A stretch of DNA of 45,083 nt, from positions 1-45,083 of the forward strand of contig DUQK01000051.1 in NCBI GenBank assembly GCA_012837835.1. The letters run 5' to 3'. Of the stretch, positions 34,572 through 43,125 are shown piece after piece. Within the stretch, counting starts at the first letter, position 1. The number at the start of each line of letters is the position of its first letter. This DNA comes from Christensenellaceae bacterium. GTDB taxonomy: Bacteria; Bacillota; Clostridia; Christensenellales; Aristaeellaceae. The notes beneath the pieces were generated by a model. It was not told the DNA's origin, did no database searches, and saw nothing but the letters and a program-made list of their open reading frames with translations. Position numbers and translations under genes: made by a program.

Positions 34572-35573
34572 ATGAATGTAACGATTAAGGATATAGCAAA
34601 ACAACTGGGTCTTTCCCATTCAACAGTATCAAGAGCGTTAAACGATAGTCCACATATCAGCAAGATTACTAGAGAAAAAGTAAAGAAATGCGCTGCTCAA
34701 ATGGGATATGTGCCCAATCTAAGTGCAAGAAGCCTTGTTACACAGAGCCCGCAAAATATCGGATTGTTTTTCTCAACGCTCTCCCACGGAACTGCCGTTT
34801 CTTTTTTCTATAATATATTTCAAAGCGTTAACAATACTATAAATGGAAGCTATAACCTTACTGTTAAAAGCCTTGATAAATATGATGATTTTAATTCCGT
34901 GAAACGATCCAATTTTTCCGGAATCATTCTAGTAAGCCAAAGCCTGCTTGACATTAAGTTCGTGGAACACCTTGCGAAAAACAAGATACCCAGTGTTATA
35001 CTAAACAATGACTATTCTGATATGGGCTTTCCCTGTTTTGTTATTGACGACGAAGAGGGTATACGTCTTGCGGTAGATAATTTATACAAGCATGGACACA
35101 GAAGCGTAGCGTTGATTGGCGGTAAGGAGGGTTTTCGCTCTTCAAATATCCGTCTTGAAGCTTTCAAAAAGGAAGTAAACAAGCTATCCATTATGATAAA
35201 TAAGGATGATTATTATTGCGGGGACTATGGAATAAAGAGTGGCTACGACGGGACGATTGAGATTTTACGTTCTTCCAACAGGCCTACTGCAATATTTTGC
35301 ATGAACGACGAAATGGCTATGGGAGCGATTCAAGCCGCGAATCATCTGAAAATCTCAGTTCCAAATGAATTATCCATACAAGGTTACGATGATGATTTAT
35401 TTAGCGCATTTGTTGTACCGCAGCTCTCTACCGTACACAGACCTCTTGACTCAATGAGTCGTGTAGGAACAGAGTATCTTCTTAGAATGATAAGAGAAAA
35501 AGTACAAGGCGCTTTCGTAAAAAAGTTTGAACCTACGCTTATTCATAGAGAATCTGTAAGCGCAGTTGAGTAA
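34572..35573 (+). CDS. LacI family transcriptional regulator
   Basis: 333 residues. N-terminal helix-turn-helix TIKDIAKQLGLSHSTVSRAL and hinge (PNLSARSLVTQ), then a periplasmic-binding-protein-like sugar sensor domain (FVIDDEEGIRLAVDNLYKHG, AIFCMNDEMAMGA, LSIQGYDDDLFSAF). Binds a sugar or sugar phosphate as inducer. Weak but adequate AGGAGCGGAG before the ATG. Divergent from the epimerase and convergent with the TRAP-fucI operon (5 bp from DctM), so it most likely controls both. Confidence 0.92.
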   Translation: MNVTIKDIAKQLGLSHSTVSRALNDSPHISKITREKVKKCAAQMGYVPNLSARSLVTQSPQNIGLFFSTLSHGTAVSFFYNIFQSVNNTINGSYNLTVKSLDKYDDFNSVKRSNFSGIILVSQSLLDIKFVEHLAKNKIPSVILNNDYSDMGFPCFVIDDEEGIRLAVDNLYKHGHRSVALIGGKEGFRSSNIRLEAFKKEVNKLSIMINKDDYYCGDYGIKSGYDGTIEILRSSNRPTAIFCMNDEMAMGAIQAANHLKISVPNELSIQGYDDDLFSAFVVPQLSTVHRPLDSMSRVGTEYLLRMIREKVQGAFVKKFEPTLIHRESVSAVE

Positions 35574-35578
35574 AATTA

Positions 35579-36844
35579 TTACAATAAACCGGGTAGCCAG
35601 AGTACAATCTGCGGAAATAATGTAATAATGATAACAACCACAAACAATATAAATACGTAGGGGATGCACGCTTTTACAACTTGTTGGTAATTAAGCTCTG
35701 ACACCGAAGTTAGTATGAACAAGTTAAGACCAACTGGTGGCGTGAGTAGGCCTATCATTAGAGTTAGTATTGCAATGATGCCAAAGTGTACCGGATCAAT
35801 GTTATATGTACGAACTATGGGCATAAGTATGGGAGTTAAAAGCGTTATTGCAGCTGCGGAATCCATGAAAGTGCCCACAAAAAGCAATAGTAGTATCATC
35901 ATCATAAGCGCCATGAAAGAGCTGGAAATATTGCTTAGAAAGAGATTTTGTAAAATATCGGGCAAATCTTCAACAGTAAGTATCCATGCAAAGATCATTG
36001 CACTAGCGATAATAAACATGGTGCTAATGCTCGCTTTTGCCGCCTCCAGTATAAGTTTTGGTATGTCTTTTACGGTTATACCTTTCCACGCAAGTACAAG
36101 TATAATTGAATAAACAACAGACACCACTGAAGCTTCTGTAGGTGTAAATACGCCTGCCATTATGCCGCCAATTATTATAAAAGGGGAAAGCAGAGCGAAA
36201 AAAGCTTCCTTAAAAGACAACAAAAGACTTTTTAGCGTGGGAAATTCGGTAACTGGATATTTACGCTTTTTTGCTACTATGAATACATAAATGCCCATTG
36301 CAACTGCCATAACCAAACCCGGCACAATTCCGCCTATAAACAATTTCCCGACTGATATCCCGCCGGAAACAGCAAGCAACACACCTGGTACGCTTGGTGG
36401 TATTATTGGCCCAATAAGTGAAGAACCAGCAGTTACCCCGACAGAAAACTCCTCGTCAAAGCCGGCGTTTCGCATGGCTACGATTTCCATTGCGCCTATA
36501 CCGCCGGTATCGGCAGCGGCAGTACCTGACATGCCTGAAAAAATTACCGAGTTTAGTATATTAACATGTCCTAAACCGCCCGGAATCCACCCGACAGCTT
36601 CTTTAGCGAAGTTAAATATCCTTGTTGTGATTCCTCCTTGGTTCATGATAACGCCTGCAAGCATGTAAAAAGGAACAGCAATAAGCACGAAAGATTCCCC
36701 GATTGCACTTGCAATGCTCTGAACCGCCACTTCTAAAGGAAAACCGGTAATTAATAGATATGCAACTGAACTTCCCAGCATAGAGAATGAGATAGGTACA
36801 CCCATAAACATTAACGTTAGAAACACAGCAAAAAGTAGTACCAT
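35579..36844 (-). CDS. dctM: TRAP transporter large membrane subunit DctM
   Basis: 421 residues, about 12 membrane helices. Typical strings: LMFMGVPISFSMLG, VIFSGMSGTAAADTGGIGA, SSLIGPIIPPSVPGVL and GLLTPPVGLNLFI. It forms the sodium-driven channel of a tripartite ATP-independent transporter. Last gene of the fucI-dctP-dctQ-dctM operon, 4 bp after dctQ, so all three TRAP parts are present and co-transcribed. Confidence 0.93.
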   Translation of the reverse strand: MVLLFAVFLTLMFMGVPISFSMLGSSVAYLLITGFPLEVAVQSIASAIGESFVLIAVPFYMLAGVIMNQGGITTRIFNFAKEAVGWIPGGLGHVNILNSVIFSGMSGTAAADTGGIGAMEIVAMRNAGFDEEFSVGVTAGSSLIGPIIPPSVPGVLLAVSGGISVGKLFIGGIVPGLVMAVAMGIYVFIVAKKRKYPVTEFPTLKSLLLSFKEAFFALLSPFIIIGGIMAGVFTPTEASVVSVVYSIILVLAWKGITVKDIPKLILEAAKASISTMFIIASAMIFAWILTVEDLPDILQNLFLSNISSSFMALMMMILLLLFVGTFMDSAAAITLLTPILMPIVRTYNIDPVHFGIIAILTLMIGLLTPPVGLNLFILTSVSELNYQQVVKACIPYVFILFVVVIIITLFPQIVLWLPGLL

Positions 36845-36848
36845 ATTG

Positions 36849-37337
36849 TTAACCTTCTTTCTGTTTTTTTATGTCGATAGATAGTTTGAGAATTTCTATT
36901 ATAGAACGGGTAATGGACATAATAAAACCAATGGGTAAAGCCAAATACACATAGCCCATAGGTATTTCAGTTGCTGTTGCTGCTATAACAAATTGGGATT
37001 TAACAAATCTTACGCTGCAAGGCAAAATTATAATAAATATTGCTATCATAATAAGGTAAATGAATATACTAAACGCAGCATGGGTACGAGAACTGAGCTT
37101 ATCCATTATGAAGCTGACGCTTACATGGGATTTTTCTTTAATAGCGTAGCTTACTCCAATATAAACGAACCATACAAACAAATATCTTGATAACTCTTCC
37201 GTCCAAGGAATGGGCAAATTGAATATTTTTCTAGAGAACACTTGTGCGAAGAGCAGGACACACATCAGCGAGAATGTGAATACAATTACAAAGTGTTCAA
37301 TTTTGCTCATGACACTATCAATTTTTTCTAATTTCAT
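36849..37337 (-). CDS. dctQ: TRAP transporter small membrane subunit DctQ
   Basis: 162 residues with four membrane helices (about 15-38, 50-68, 85-110, 128-148). Family marks: FSRKIFNLPIPWTEELSRYLFVW (split as FNLPIPWTEELSRY) and a GVSYAIKEKSHVSVSFI turn. Start at 37337 by AAGGAG. Acts with DctM in the membrane. Sits between dctP and dctM as usual. Confidence 0.9.
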   Translation of the reverse strand: MKLEKIDSVMSKIEHFVIVFTFSLMCVLLFAQVFSRKIFNLPIPWTEELSRYLFVWFVYIGVSYAIKEKSHVSVSFIMDKLSSRTHAAFSIFIYLIMIAIFIIILPCSVRFVKSQFVIAATATEIPMGYVYLALPIGFIMSITRSIIEILKLSIDIKKQKEG

Positions 37338-37393
37338 AATGATTCTCCTTAAAACTATGGGGCATGCACTGCCTGCCCCATAGTAAGCCGTAA

Positions 37394-38401
37394 TTAATTG
37401 CCTTTTATTATATCGTATAGACCCTTGCTCCATTTACCTTCATTTTCGCAGCGTTCTATTACTTCGGGCACATTATCCTTGAACGCTTGCAAGTTTTCAG
37501 GTTCATGAACTTTAACGCCTTCCGCTATCATTTTATCGAGGAGTTCTTCCTCTTGTTTCATTAGTGCGTTATCAACATCTACTTTACCTGCCTTAAATTC
37601 TTCCTCAATTATTTTTGCGTACTCTTCAGGGAGATCTTTTAGAACCTTTGTAGAAATAATAACGGGCGTTATTGTCATCTGATGTCCAGTGAGGTTAATG
37701 TATTCTTGTACTTCAAAGAATTTTTGCGTGTAAATGGTGGGTATGGGGTTTTCCTGTGCATCTACAACGCCCTGCTGCAATGCCATATATACTTCAGACA
37801 GGTTCATTGGCGTAGGTTTAGCTGTCATCATGTATTCAGCAATGTACATAGGGATCGCATGATTAGGGACTCTTATTTTTTTGTTTAGCATATCATCAGG
37901 TGAATTTACTGGGAAATTGGACGTTAGATGTCGTACGCCATAGTAGAAGCCTGTTAGTACTCTCATGCCAAAGTTTTTTTCAAGCTCATTAAAGTTAGCA
38001 ACAATATCAGGGTTTTCAAGCGCTTTAACGCCATCCTCATAAGTTTCGAAAATGTAAGGCGCTTCAAAAATATTGAGGTCGTTTGCGCGTTTGGCAAGTT
38101 CACCTATCCCAACTACAGCCATATCTATTGCACCTATCATGACGTTGTTGGTTATATCGGGCTCTCCGCCAAGCTGAGCTGCAGGATATACGGTTATCTC
38201 GACAGCGTTGTTCGTTTTTTGTTTGATTTTTTCTGCGATGTTTCTGCATTCAATTGTGTACGGGTGGTCATCTGTGTAGATGTGCGCTAGGCGTAGTTTA
38301 TAGACCTTGTCGGGTTTGTTTTCTGCGCATATGCCTAGGACAGAACTTAGCATAAGCAATACCAATATTAGGGCTAGTGATTTTTTTGTAAGATTTTTCA
38401 T
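37394..38401 (-). CDS. dctP: TRAP transporter solute-binding protein DctP
   Basis: 335 residues from the ATG at 38401, which follows AAGGAG; a start five codons earlier overlaps that site. Signal peptide KKSLALILVLLMLSSVLGIC, with a cysteine at the likely cleavage site, so lipid anchoring is possible though the box is not classical. The mature protein has the DctP pattern: RLAHIYTDDHPYT, AAQLGGEPD, the ligand-carboxylate arginine region KKIRVPNHAIP, and VYMALQQGVVDAQENP. Most TRAP ligands are acids; pairing with fucI suggests a sugar or sugar acid. Confidence 0.92.
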   Translation of the reverse strand: MKNLTKKSLALILVLLMLSSVLGICAENKPDKVYKLRLAHIYTDDHPYTIECRNIAEKIKQKTNNAVEITVYPAAQLGGEPDITNNVMIGAIDMAVVGIGELAKRANDLNIFEAPYIFETYEDGVKALENPDIVANFNELEKNFGMRVLTGFYYGVRHLTSNFPVNSPDDMLNKKIRVPNHAIPMYIAEYMMTAKPTPMNLSEVYMALQQGVVDAQENPIPTIYTQKFFEVQEYINLTGHQMTITPVIISTKVLKDLPEEYAKIIEEEFKAGKVDVDNALMKQEEELLDKMIAEGVKVHEPENLQAFKDNVPEVIERCENEGKWSKGLYDIIKGN

Positions 38402-38415
38402 AATTATCTCCTTCA

Positions 38416-40191
38416 TTAATTATATTTTCCGTATATTGGTCCGAAAATTTTGCATGCCCTGTAGTCAGAAGATTCAGTATTCATTATTCCACAGGAAGTC
38501 CAAGAGTTTGGTCTGAAGATATTCTCTCTAGCAATATTGTGCATTGATACTGGTATTCTTAGCATTGAAGCCAACGTGATTAAATCAGCGCCAATGTTGC
38601 CAAAACACAAAGCGCAATGGTTAGCTCCCCAGTTTTTCATTGCTGAATACACGTCAAGACAACCTCCCTCAATTCGTGGAACAAAGAATGTTTTTGGCCA
38701 CGTAGGATCAGTACGTCCAACAACAATATTGTTGATTGTTTCGGGAAGGTCTATAGATTTTCCTTCAAGTATTTGCAGCGTTGGTCCCAGTCCTTTTGTT
38801 ATGTTAAGCCTTATCATAGTCATGGGCATGTTTCCAACCGTTTGAAAGCTTGATGAAAATCCTCCGCCTCTAAAAGTTGTCAATTTGGCAGGGCACCATT
38901 TTGTGTACTCCAGACAAGAATCAACATCCTCTTTTGTCACCTCCCAGCTGGGTTTTATTTTGTTCTTGTCACCTTCTTTTTGTCTACCAGTACCGTCAAG
39001 TGCTGCTGAGCCTGAATTCGTCAAGTAGATGAAACCATTTTTTAAATCACCCTCCGCTCTTTCACCGCATATTCTCTCAATCGAATTAGGGCTCCAGTAT
39101 GTTCTAACATCACAAAATATTTGGGCTTGTCCAGTTAGTAAAAACCCAAACAGCATAGATGCTGCATTTAAGCTGTCGTTTTCGGTAGCGATTATTAGAG
39201 GTTGCCTTATCCCGTTCCAGTCGAAGGAACTGTTAAGCAAAGCTTCAGTGACGTCACCGGTGGGCATAAAGTCTGTCCAGTTTCTTTGTCCTTGAAAACC
39301 CGCTGCAATTGCGTTATGCCCATTTGCTTCCTCTATCCAGCCTTTCTTTGCAAGTACATCGTTGCCGAGCATGAGATCCCTTACAATCAAAGTCATTAGT
39401 ATGGAGATTCGTAAATCTTGTTCTTTTTGCGCACTAGTACGTTGTTTTTCTTTGGGATTAGGGTCGTCCCCGAAATGACAGTTGTTTTTAAACCAACTGA
39501 GCGCCTTTTCAAATTCTTCCTCATCGTATATTTTCATCTGAATTCTACGCTGTACTTCGCTCATATCGACGAATTCATTTCTCATACCAAGGTAGTTTTT
39601 GAAAAAAGCGGTGTCGACTATGGAAGCGCCTATCCCCATGCTTACTCCTCCAATGGATAAATAGCTTTTATCTCTCATCCACCCAACAGCGACTGCTGCC
39701 TTGGCGAAGCGTAAAATATCAATTGCCACATCTGCAGGTATGCTATCGTCACACATGTCTTGAATGTCGTGACCGTATATTTTAAATACGGGTATTCCAA
39801 GTTGGTCGCTGGAGGATGCAGCACAAGCCAAATAGACAGCGCCTGGACGCTCAGTTCCATTAAAGCCCCAAATAGCCTTGGGCGTTAAAGGTTCCATGTC
39901 AAGCGTTTCGGTTCCATAGCACCAACTTGGTGTGACTGTAATAGATGCGCATACGTTTTTTTCGGAAAAAAGTTTAGCGCATGCATGGGCTTCAGCGACT
40001 CCGCCAATTGCTTGTTTAGGTATCAAAGTTTTTACGGGCTTACCGTCGGGATATCTAAGTGTAGACTCAATGAGATTTGATACCGCCGTTGCCATATTCA
40101 TGGTTTTATCTTCAAGTGCTTCTCTAACGCCGTTTCTTCTGCCGTCTATAGTAGGTCTTATGCCAATTACGGGGTAAAATACATTATTCAT
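38416..40191 (-). CDS. fucI: L-fucose isomerase
   Basis: Ketol isomerase for L-fucose to L-fuculose, also D-arabinose to D-ribulose. 591 residues from the ATG at 40191, exactly the E. coli FucI length; the protein opens with IGIRPTIDGRRNGVREALED as in FucI. Active-site strings: SIGGVSMGIG, AAGFQGQRNWTDFMPTGDV (Glu/Asp metal region continues), ATENDSLNAASMLFG, CDVRTYWSP and a C-terminal IGADLITLASMLRIPVSMHN with the metal His. A GGAAGGA lies 14 bp upstream of the ATG, which is rather far. Start of the fucI-dctP-dctQ-dctM operon. Kinase and aldolase are absent here. Confidence 0.92.
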   Translation of the reverse strand: MNNVFYPVIGIRPTIDGRRNGVREALEDKTMNMATAVSNLIESTLRYPDGKPVKTLIPKQAIGGVAEAHACAKLFSEKNVCASITVTPSWCYGTETLDMEPLTPKAIWGFNGTERPGAVYLACAASSSDQLGIPVFKIYGHDIQDMCDDSIPADVAIDILRFAKAAVAVGWMRDKSYLSIGGVSMGIGASIVDTAFFKNYLGMRNEFVDMSEVQRRIQMKIYDEEEFEKALSWFKNNCHFGDDPNPKEKQRTSAQKEQDLRISILMTLIVRDLMLGNDVLAKKGWIEEANGHNAIAAGFQGQRNWTDFMPTGDVTEALLNSSFDWNGIRQPLIIATENDSLNAASMLFGFLLTGQAQIFCDVRTYWSPNSIERICGERAEGDLKNGFIYLTNSGSAALDGTGRQKEGDKNKIKPSWEVTKEDVDSCLEYTKWCPAKLTTFRGGGFSSSFQTVGNMPMTMIRLNITKGLGPTLQILEGKSIDLPETINNIVVGRTDPTWPKTFFVPRIEGGCLDVYSAMKNWGANHCALCFGNIGADLITLASMLRIPVSMHNIARENIFRPNSWTSCGIMNTESSDYRACKIFGPIYGKYN

Positions 40192-40402
40192 AGCTTTAAA
40201 AACATTCCTTCCAAATATATTATGCACACGTGTTAATTCCATAGTAGCACGCATTTTAAGATATGTCAAACATTTTTTTTCGCTTAATTTGTAGCAAATA
40301 ATATTTTCCACATAAAAAACCCTAAAACATCAAATAATACTCTATTATAAAAACAAACAACTCCTTCAAAACCCCCACACTCCTTTCAAAATCCCCTCAG
40401 GC

Positions 40403-40431
40403 TTGTGTGCAGGCGTTTATTATGGTAAAAT
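40403..40431 (+). promoter_or_regulatory. Likely promoter of the EF-G-like gene
   Basis: TTGTGT (40403-40408), 17-bp spacer, TAAAAT (40426-40431), 60 bp before the ATG. The -35 is weak. AAAGGGG lies 8 bp before the start codon. Confidence 0.5.
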
Positions 40432-40490
40432 TATTCCCGTTATGAAGGTTTTTACAAGCTTCGAATAATTTTAGATAAAGGGGTAATATC

Positions 40491-42557
40491 ATGGCAAAAT
40501 TTTTGACAAAGGACATCCGCAACATCGCCCTAATGGGGCACGGCAGCGAGGGCAAGACCACTCTTACAGAGGCAATGCTCTACGCTGCTAAACATATCGA
40601 CCGTATGGGCAGGGTGGAGGACGGCAACACCGTTACCGACTTTGACCCAGAAGAGCAAAAGCGCGGCATATCAATAGGCGCGGCTGTAGCTCCCGTAGAG
40701 TGGAAGGGCACCAAGCTAAATATTATAGACGTGCCCGGTTATTTTGATTTTGTGGGCGAGCTATTCGGCGCGCTTAAGGTCGTAGATACAGCCGCAATAG
40801 TGGTAAGCGCTTCGGGCGGGCTTTCCGTTGGCGCTGAAAAGGCTTGGAAATACGCCGTTAAAGAAAACGTTGCCCGCATGTTTATTATTAACCAGATGGA
40901 TAGGGAACATGCCGATTTTAAAAAAGTGCTTGACGAACTTCGCGAAATGTACGGCAACTCCGTTGTTCCGCTTATTATACCTATTGGCTACGGACCGGAT
41001 TTTAAGGGCGTAGTAAACGTGCTTGAGAACGTCGCCTTTGAAGGCACCGGCAAAAACATAAAAGAAGTACCCGTACCCGAGGAGCTTGGCGATGTTATAG
41101 AACAATATGTAGAGGAAATAACAGAAGCCGCCGCTGAAAATGATGATGATTTGCTTGAAAAATACTTTGAAGAAGGCGAGCTCACTAACGATGAAATAGT
41201 TCAGGGCTTCCTTAAGGGCATGGCAAACGGCAAAATAGTGCCTGTGGTTGCAGTATCCGCAGTAAACGGCGTAGGCGTAGAATCCCTACTGCATGTAATG
41301 CAAAGGTACCTCAACAGCCCTGAAAACACATCAACAGAAGATGTAAAGGGTAAGGAGCATCCCTGTAAGGACGATGCGCCTTTCAGCGCTTACGTGTTCA
41401 AAACCGTTACAGACCCATTCGTAGGCAAGCTTTCGCTTATTAAAGTAATGTCGGGCAAGCTCACCCCCTCAACATCGCTTTATAATCCACTCAAAGAGAA
41501 GGGCGAAAAGAGCGGCGGGCTTTTCATAATGCGCGGCAAGAAACAGCTTAATGTAGAGGTGCTGCACGCAGGCGATATAGGTGCGCTTTCAAGGCTGCAA
41601 CTAACCGAAACCGGCGACACCCTATGCGAAACTGGCGATAACATAGTTTACCCCGCAATTAATTACCCCGAAGCCTGTTTCTCAAAAGCTGTGTTCGCAG
41701 CAAAGCAGGGTGAGGAGGATAAGGTATTCACCGGTCTTAACCGCCTATACGAGGAAGACCCCTCTATAAAAATAGAAAAGAACGTTGAAACCAACGAAAC
41801 CATACTATCCGGTCAAGGCGAAATGCACCTTGATGTTATAACCAGCAAGCTTTTGAGCAAATTCGGCGGCAACGCAGAGCTTAAGGACCCCCGCATACCC
41901 TACCGTGAAACCATAACTAAAACCGTATCAGCTCAAGGCAGACACAAAAAACAGACCGGCGGTCACGGACAGTTCGGTGATGTATGGATTGAGTTCAGCC
42001 CCATTGGCGATACCAATATAGAGTTTGAGTTTGAAGACGCAGTAGTAGGCGGTGCTGTACCGCGCAACTTTATACCCTCTGTAGAAAAGGGTCTGCGCGA
42101 AAACATCACGCGCGGCGTGCTTGCGGGCTATCCCATGGTTGGTATACATGCAAAACTATATGACGGAAGCTCCCACTCGGTAGACTCTTCTGAAATGGCT
42201 TTCAGAACTGCCGCCAGAATTGCGTACAAGAAAGGTTGCACGGAAGCTAACCCCGTACTGCTTGAACCTATTATGGAAGTAGATGTGCTTATACCCGATG
42301 AGTACATGGGCGATATCATGGGCGATATTTCAAAGCGCAGGGGCCGCATTATGGGCATGAGCCAAGTTGACGGCGAGCAGAAAGTTAGCGCTGAAATCCC
42401 CATGGGCGAAATGGCGCAATACGCAACCGATTTGCGCTCCATGACGCAGGCAAGGGGCAGCTATACAGCAAAATTCCTCCGCTATGAGCAAGTGCCTGGT
42501 GATGTGGCGCAGAAGGTAATAGATAGTGCGGAGAAACTAGAAGAGGAAGAAGATTAA
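40491..42557 (+). CDS. Elongation factor G-like translational GTPase
   Basis: 688 residues with all EF-G domains: GTPase domain, domain II (FVGKLSLIKVMSGKLTPS), III, IV (RETITKTVSAQGRHKKQTGGHGQFGDV) and V (RGRIMGMS, GEMAQYATDLRSMTQARGSY). The GTPase motifs are diverged: G1 GHGSEGKTTL instead of AHIDAGKTTT, switch RGISIG, G3 DVPGYFDF rather than DTPGHVDF, G4 NQMD. This marks the EF-G paralogue group often called FusA2 or EF-G-like, common beside the true fusA in Clostridia; its role in translation or ribosome rescue is not settled. Genes around it are unrelated. A strong terminator follows. Confidence 0.9.
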   Translation: MAKFLTKDIRNIALMGHGSEGKTTLTEAMLYAAKHIDRMGRVEDGNTVTDFDPEEQKRGISIGAAVAPVEWKGTKLNIIDVPGYFDFVGELFGALKVVDTAAIVVSASGGLSVGAEKAWKYAVKENVARMFIINQMDREHADFKKVLDELREMYGNSVVPLIIPIGYGPDFKGVVNVLENVAFEGTGKNIKEVPVPEELGDVIEQYVEEITEAAAENDDDLLEKYFEEGELTNDEIVQGFLKGMANGKIVPVVAVSAVNGVGVESLLHVMQRYLNSPENTSTEDVKGKEHPCKDDAPFSAYVFKTVTDPFVGKLSLIKVMSGKLTPSTSLYNPLKEKGEKSGGLFIMRGKKQLNVEVLHAGDIGALSRLQLTETGDTLCETGDNIVYPAINYPEACFSKAVFAAKQGEEDKVFTGLNRLYEEDPSIKIEKNVETNETILSGQGEMHLDVITSKLLSKFGGNAELKDPRIPYRETITKTVSAQGRHKKQTGGHGQFGDVWIEFSPIGDTNIEFEFEDAVVGGAVPRNFIPSVEKGLRENITRGVLAGYPMVGIHAKLYDGSSHSVDSSEMAFRTAARIAYKKGCTEANPVLLEPIMEVDVLIPDEYMGDIMGDISKRRGRIMGMSQVDGEQKVSAEIPMGEMAQYATDLRSMTQARGSYTAKFLRYEQVPGDVAQKVIDSAEKLEEEED

Positions 42558-42559
42558 GG

Positions 42560-42583
42560 CAAAAGGCGACATCAGTCGCCTTT
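42560..42583 (+). terminator. Intrinsic terminator after the EF-G-like gene
   Basis: AAAAGGCGAC-ATCA-GTCGCCTTTT, a perfect stem with flanking A/T tracts, 3 bp after the stop codon. A second perfect inverted repeat GCCATTTTC-TGAG-GAAAATGGC follows at 42592-42613. Confidence 0.88.
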
Positions 42584-42627
42584 TGAAATGCCGCCATTTT
42601 CTGAGGAAAATGGCTAAGATGCATTTT

Positions 42628-42867
42628 TCTGCGCGCAACCTTCGGTTACACTTGAAAAATGAAGGTATGTATTGCTACGCAATACTCCTCGAACCGTACA
42701 TGCCGCTTCTGCGGATTATAATGGGGGCTTTGCCCCCAAGCCCCCGTATTAGTAGCGTATATTGTTATTTGTTTTTTGAGTTTGTTGAGGCGTATTTGGG
42801 GGACACCCCCATACCCCCATTGGATTGTACTGCAGCTTATGTTATGTGCAGTTGCGGTTTTTTAATG
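42628..42867. repeat. Multi-hairpin direct repeat, copy 1
   Basis: The first 64 bp (42628-42691) match 44608-44671 with only three mismatches. It contains GTATTGC-TAC-GCAATAC, then GGGGGC-TTT-GCCCCC (42723-42737), GGGGG-ACA-CCCCC (about 42799-42811) and a terminator-like end with GGTTTTTT. The same order of hairpins is seen in copy 2, with changed loops but kept stems (TTT becomes AAA). No ORF. It lies between EF-G and the iterons. Confidence 0.8.
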
Positions 42868-42894
42868 CGTATAAAACATACAGAACAGCGCAAA

Positions 42895-42975
42895 TCGGTC
42901 ATATTTGAAAAGTCTATTCGGTGATATTTATAGTTTCTATTCGGTCATATTTCGAGTTTTTGTTCGGTTTGATTT
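42895..42975. repeat. 23-bp-phased iterons downstream of the DUF4143 ATPase gene
   Basis: Four direct copies of TCGGT[CG]ATATTT-type sequence start at 42895, 42918, 42941 and 42964, exactly 23 bp apart (last copy TCGGTTTGATTT). Spacers also resemble each other (GAGTTTT). The same motif at the same spacing is found on the other side of the gene at 44435-44492. The 42976-43125 remainder shows nothing. Confidence 0.88.
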
Positions 42976-43125
42976 TGAGTTTTCTATTCTACATTCATAA
43001 GGAAAAAGAGAAAAATATGCACGAGAAAACGCCGGATTAAAGGCAAAATAGCGTGAAATGCCTTTCATCACTATTTTATTCGCTTTAAGCAACATGCATT
43101 TTATATAAGCACTAATAAAAAGGCT

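Noticed and set aside
40227-40240. ACACGTGT palindrome upstream of fucI as a LacI operator
   Set aside because: Only 8 bp symmetric, with no extension, and unlike the palindrome in the lacI-epimerase gap.
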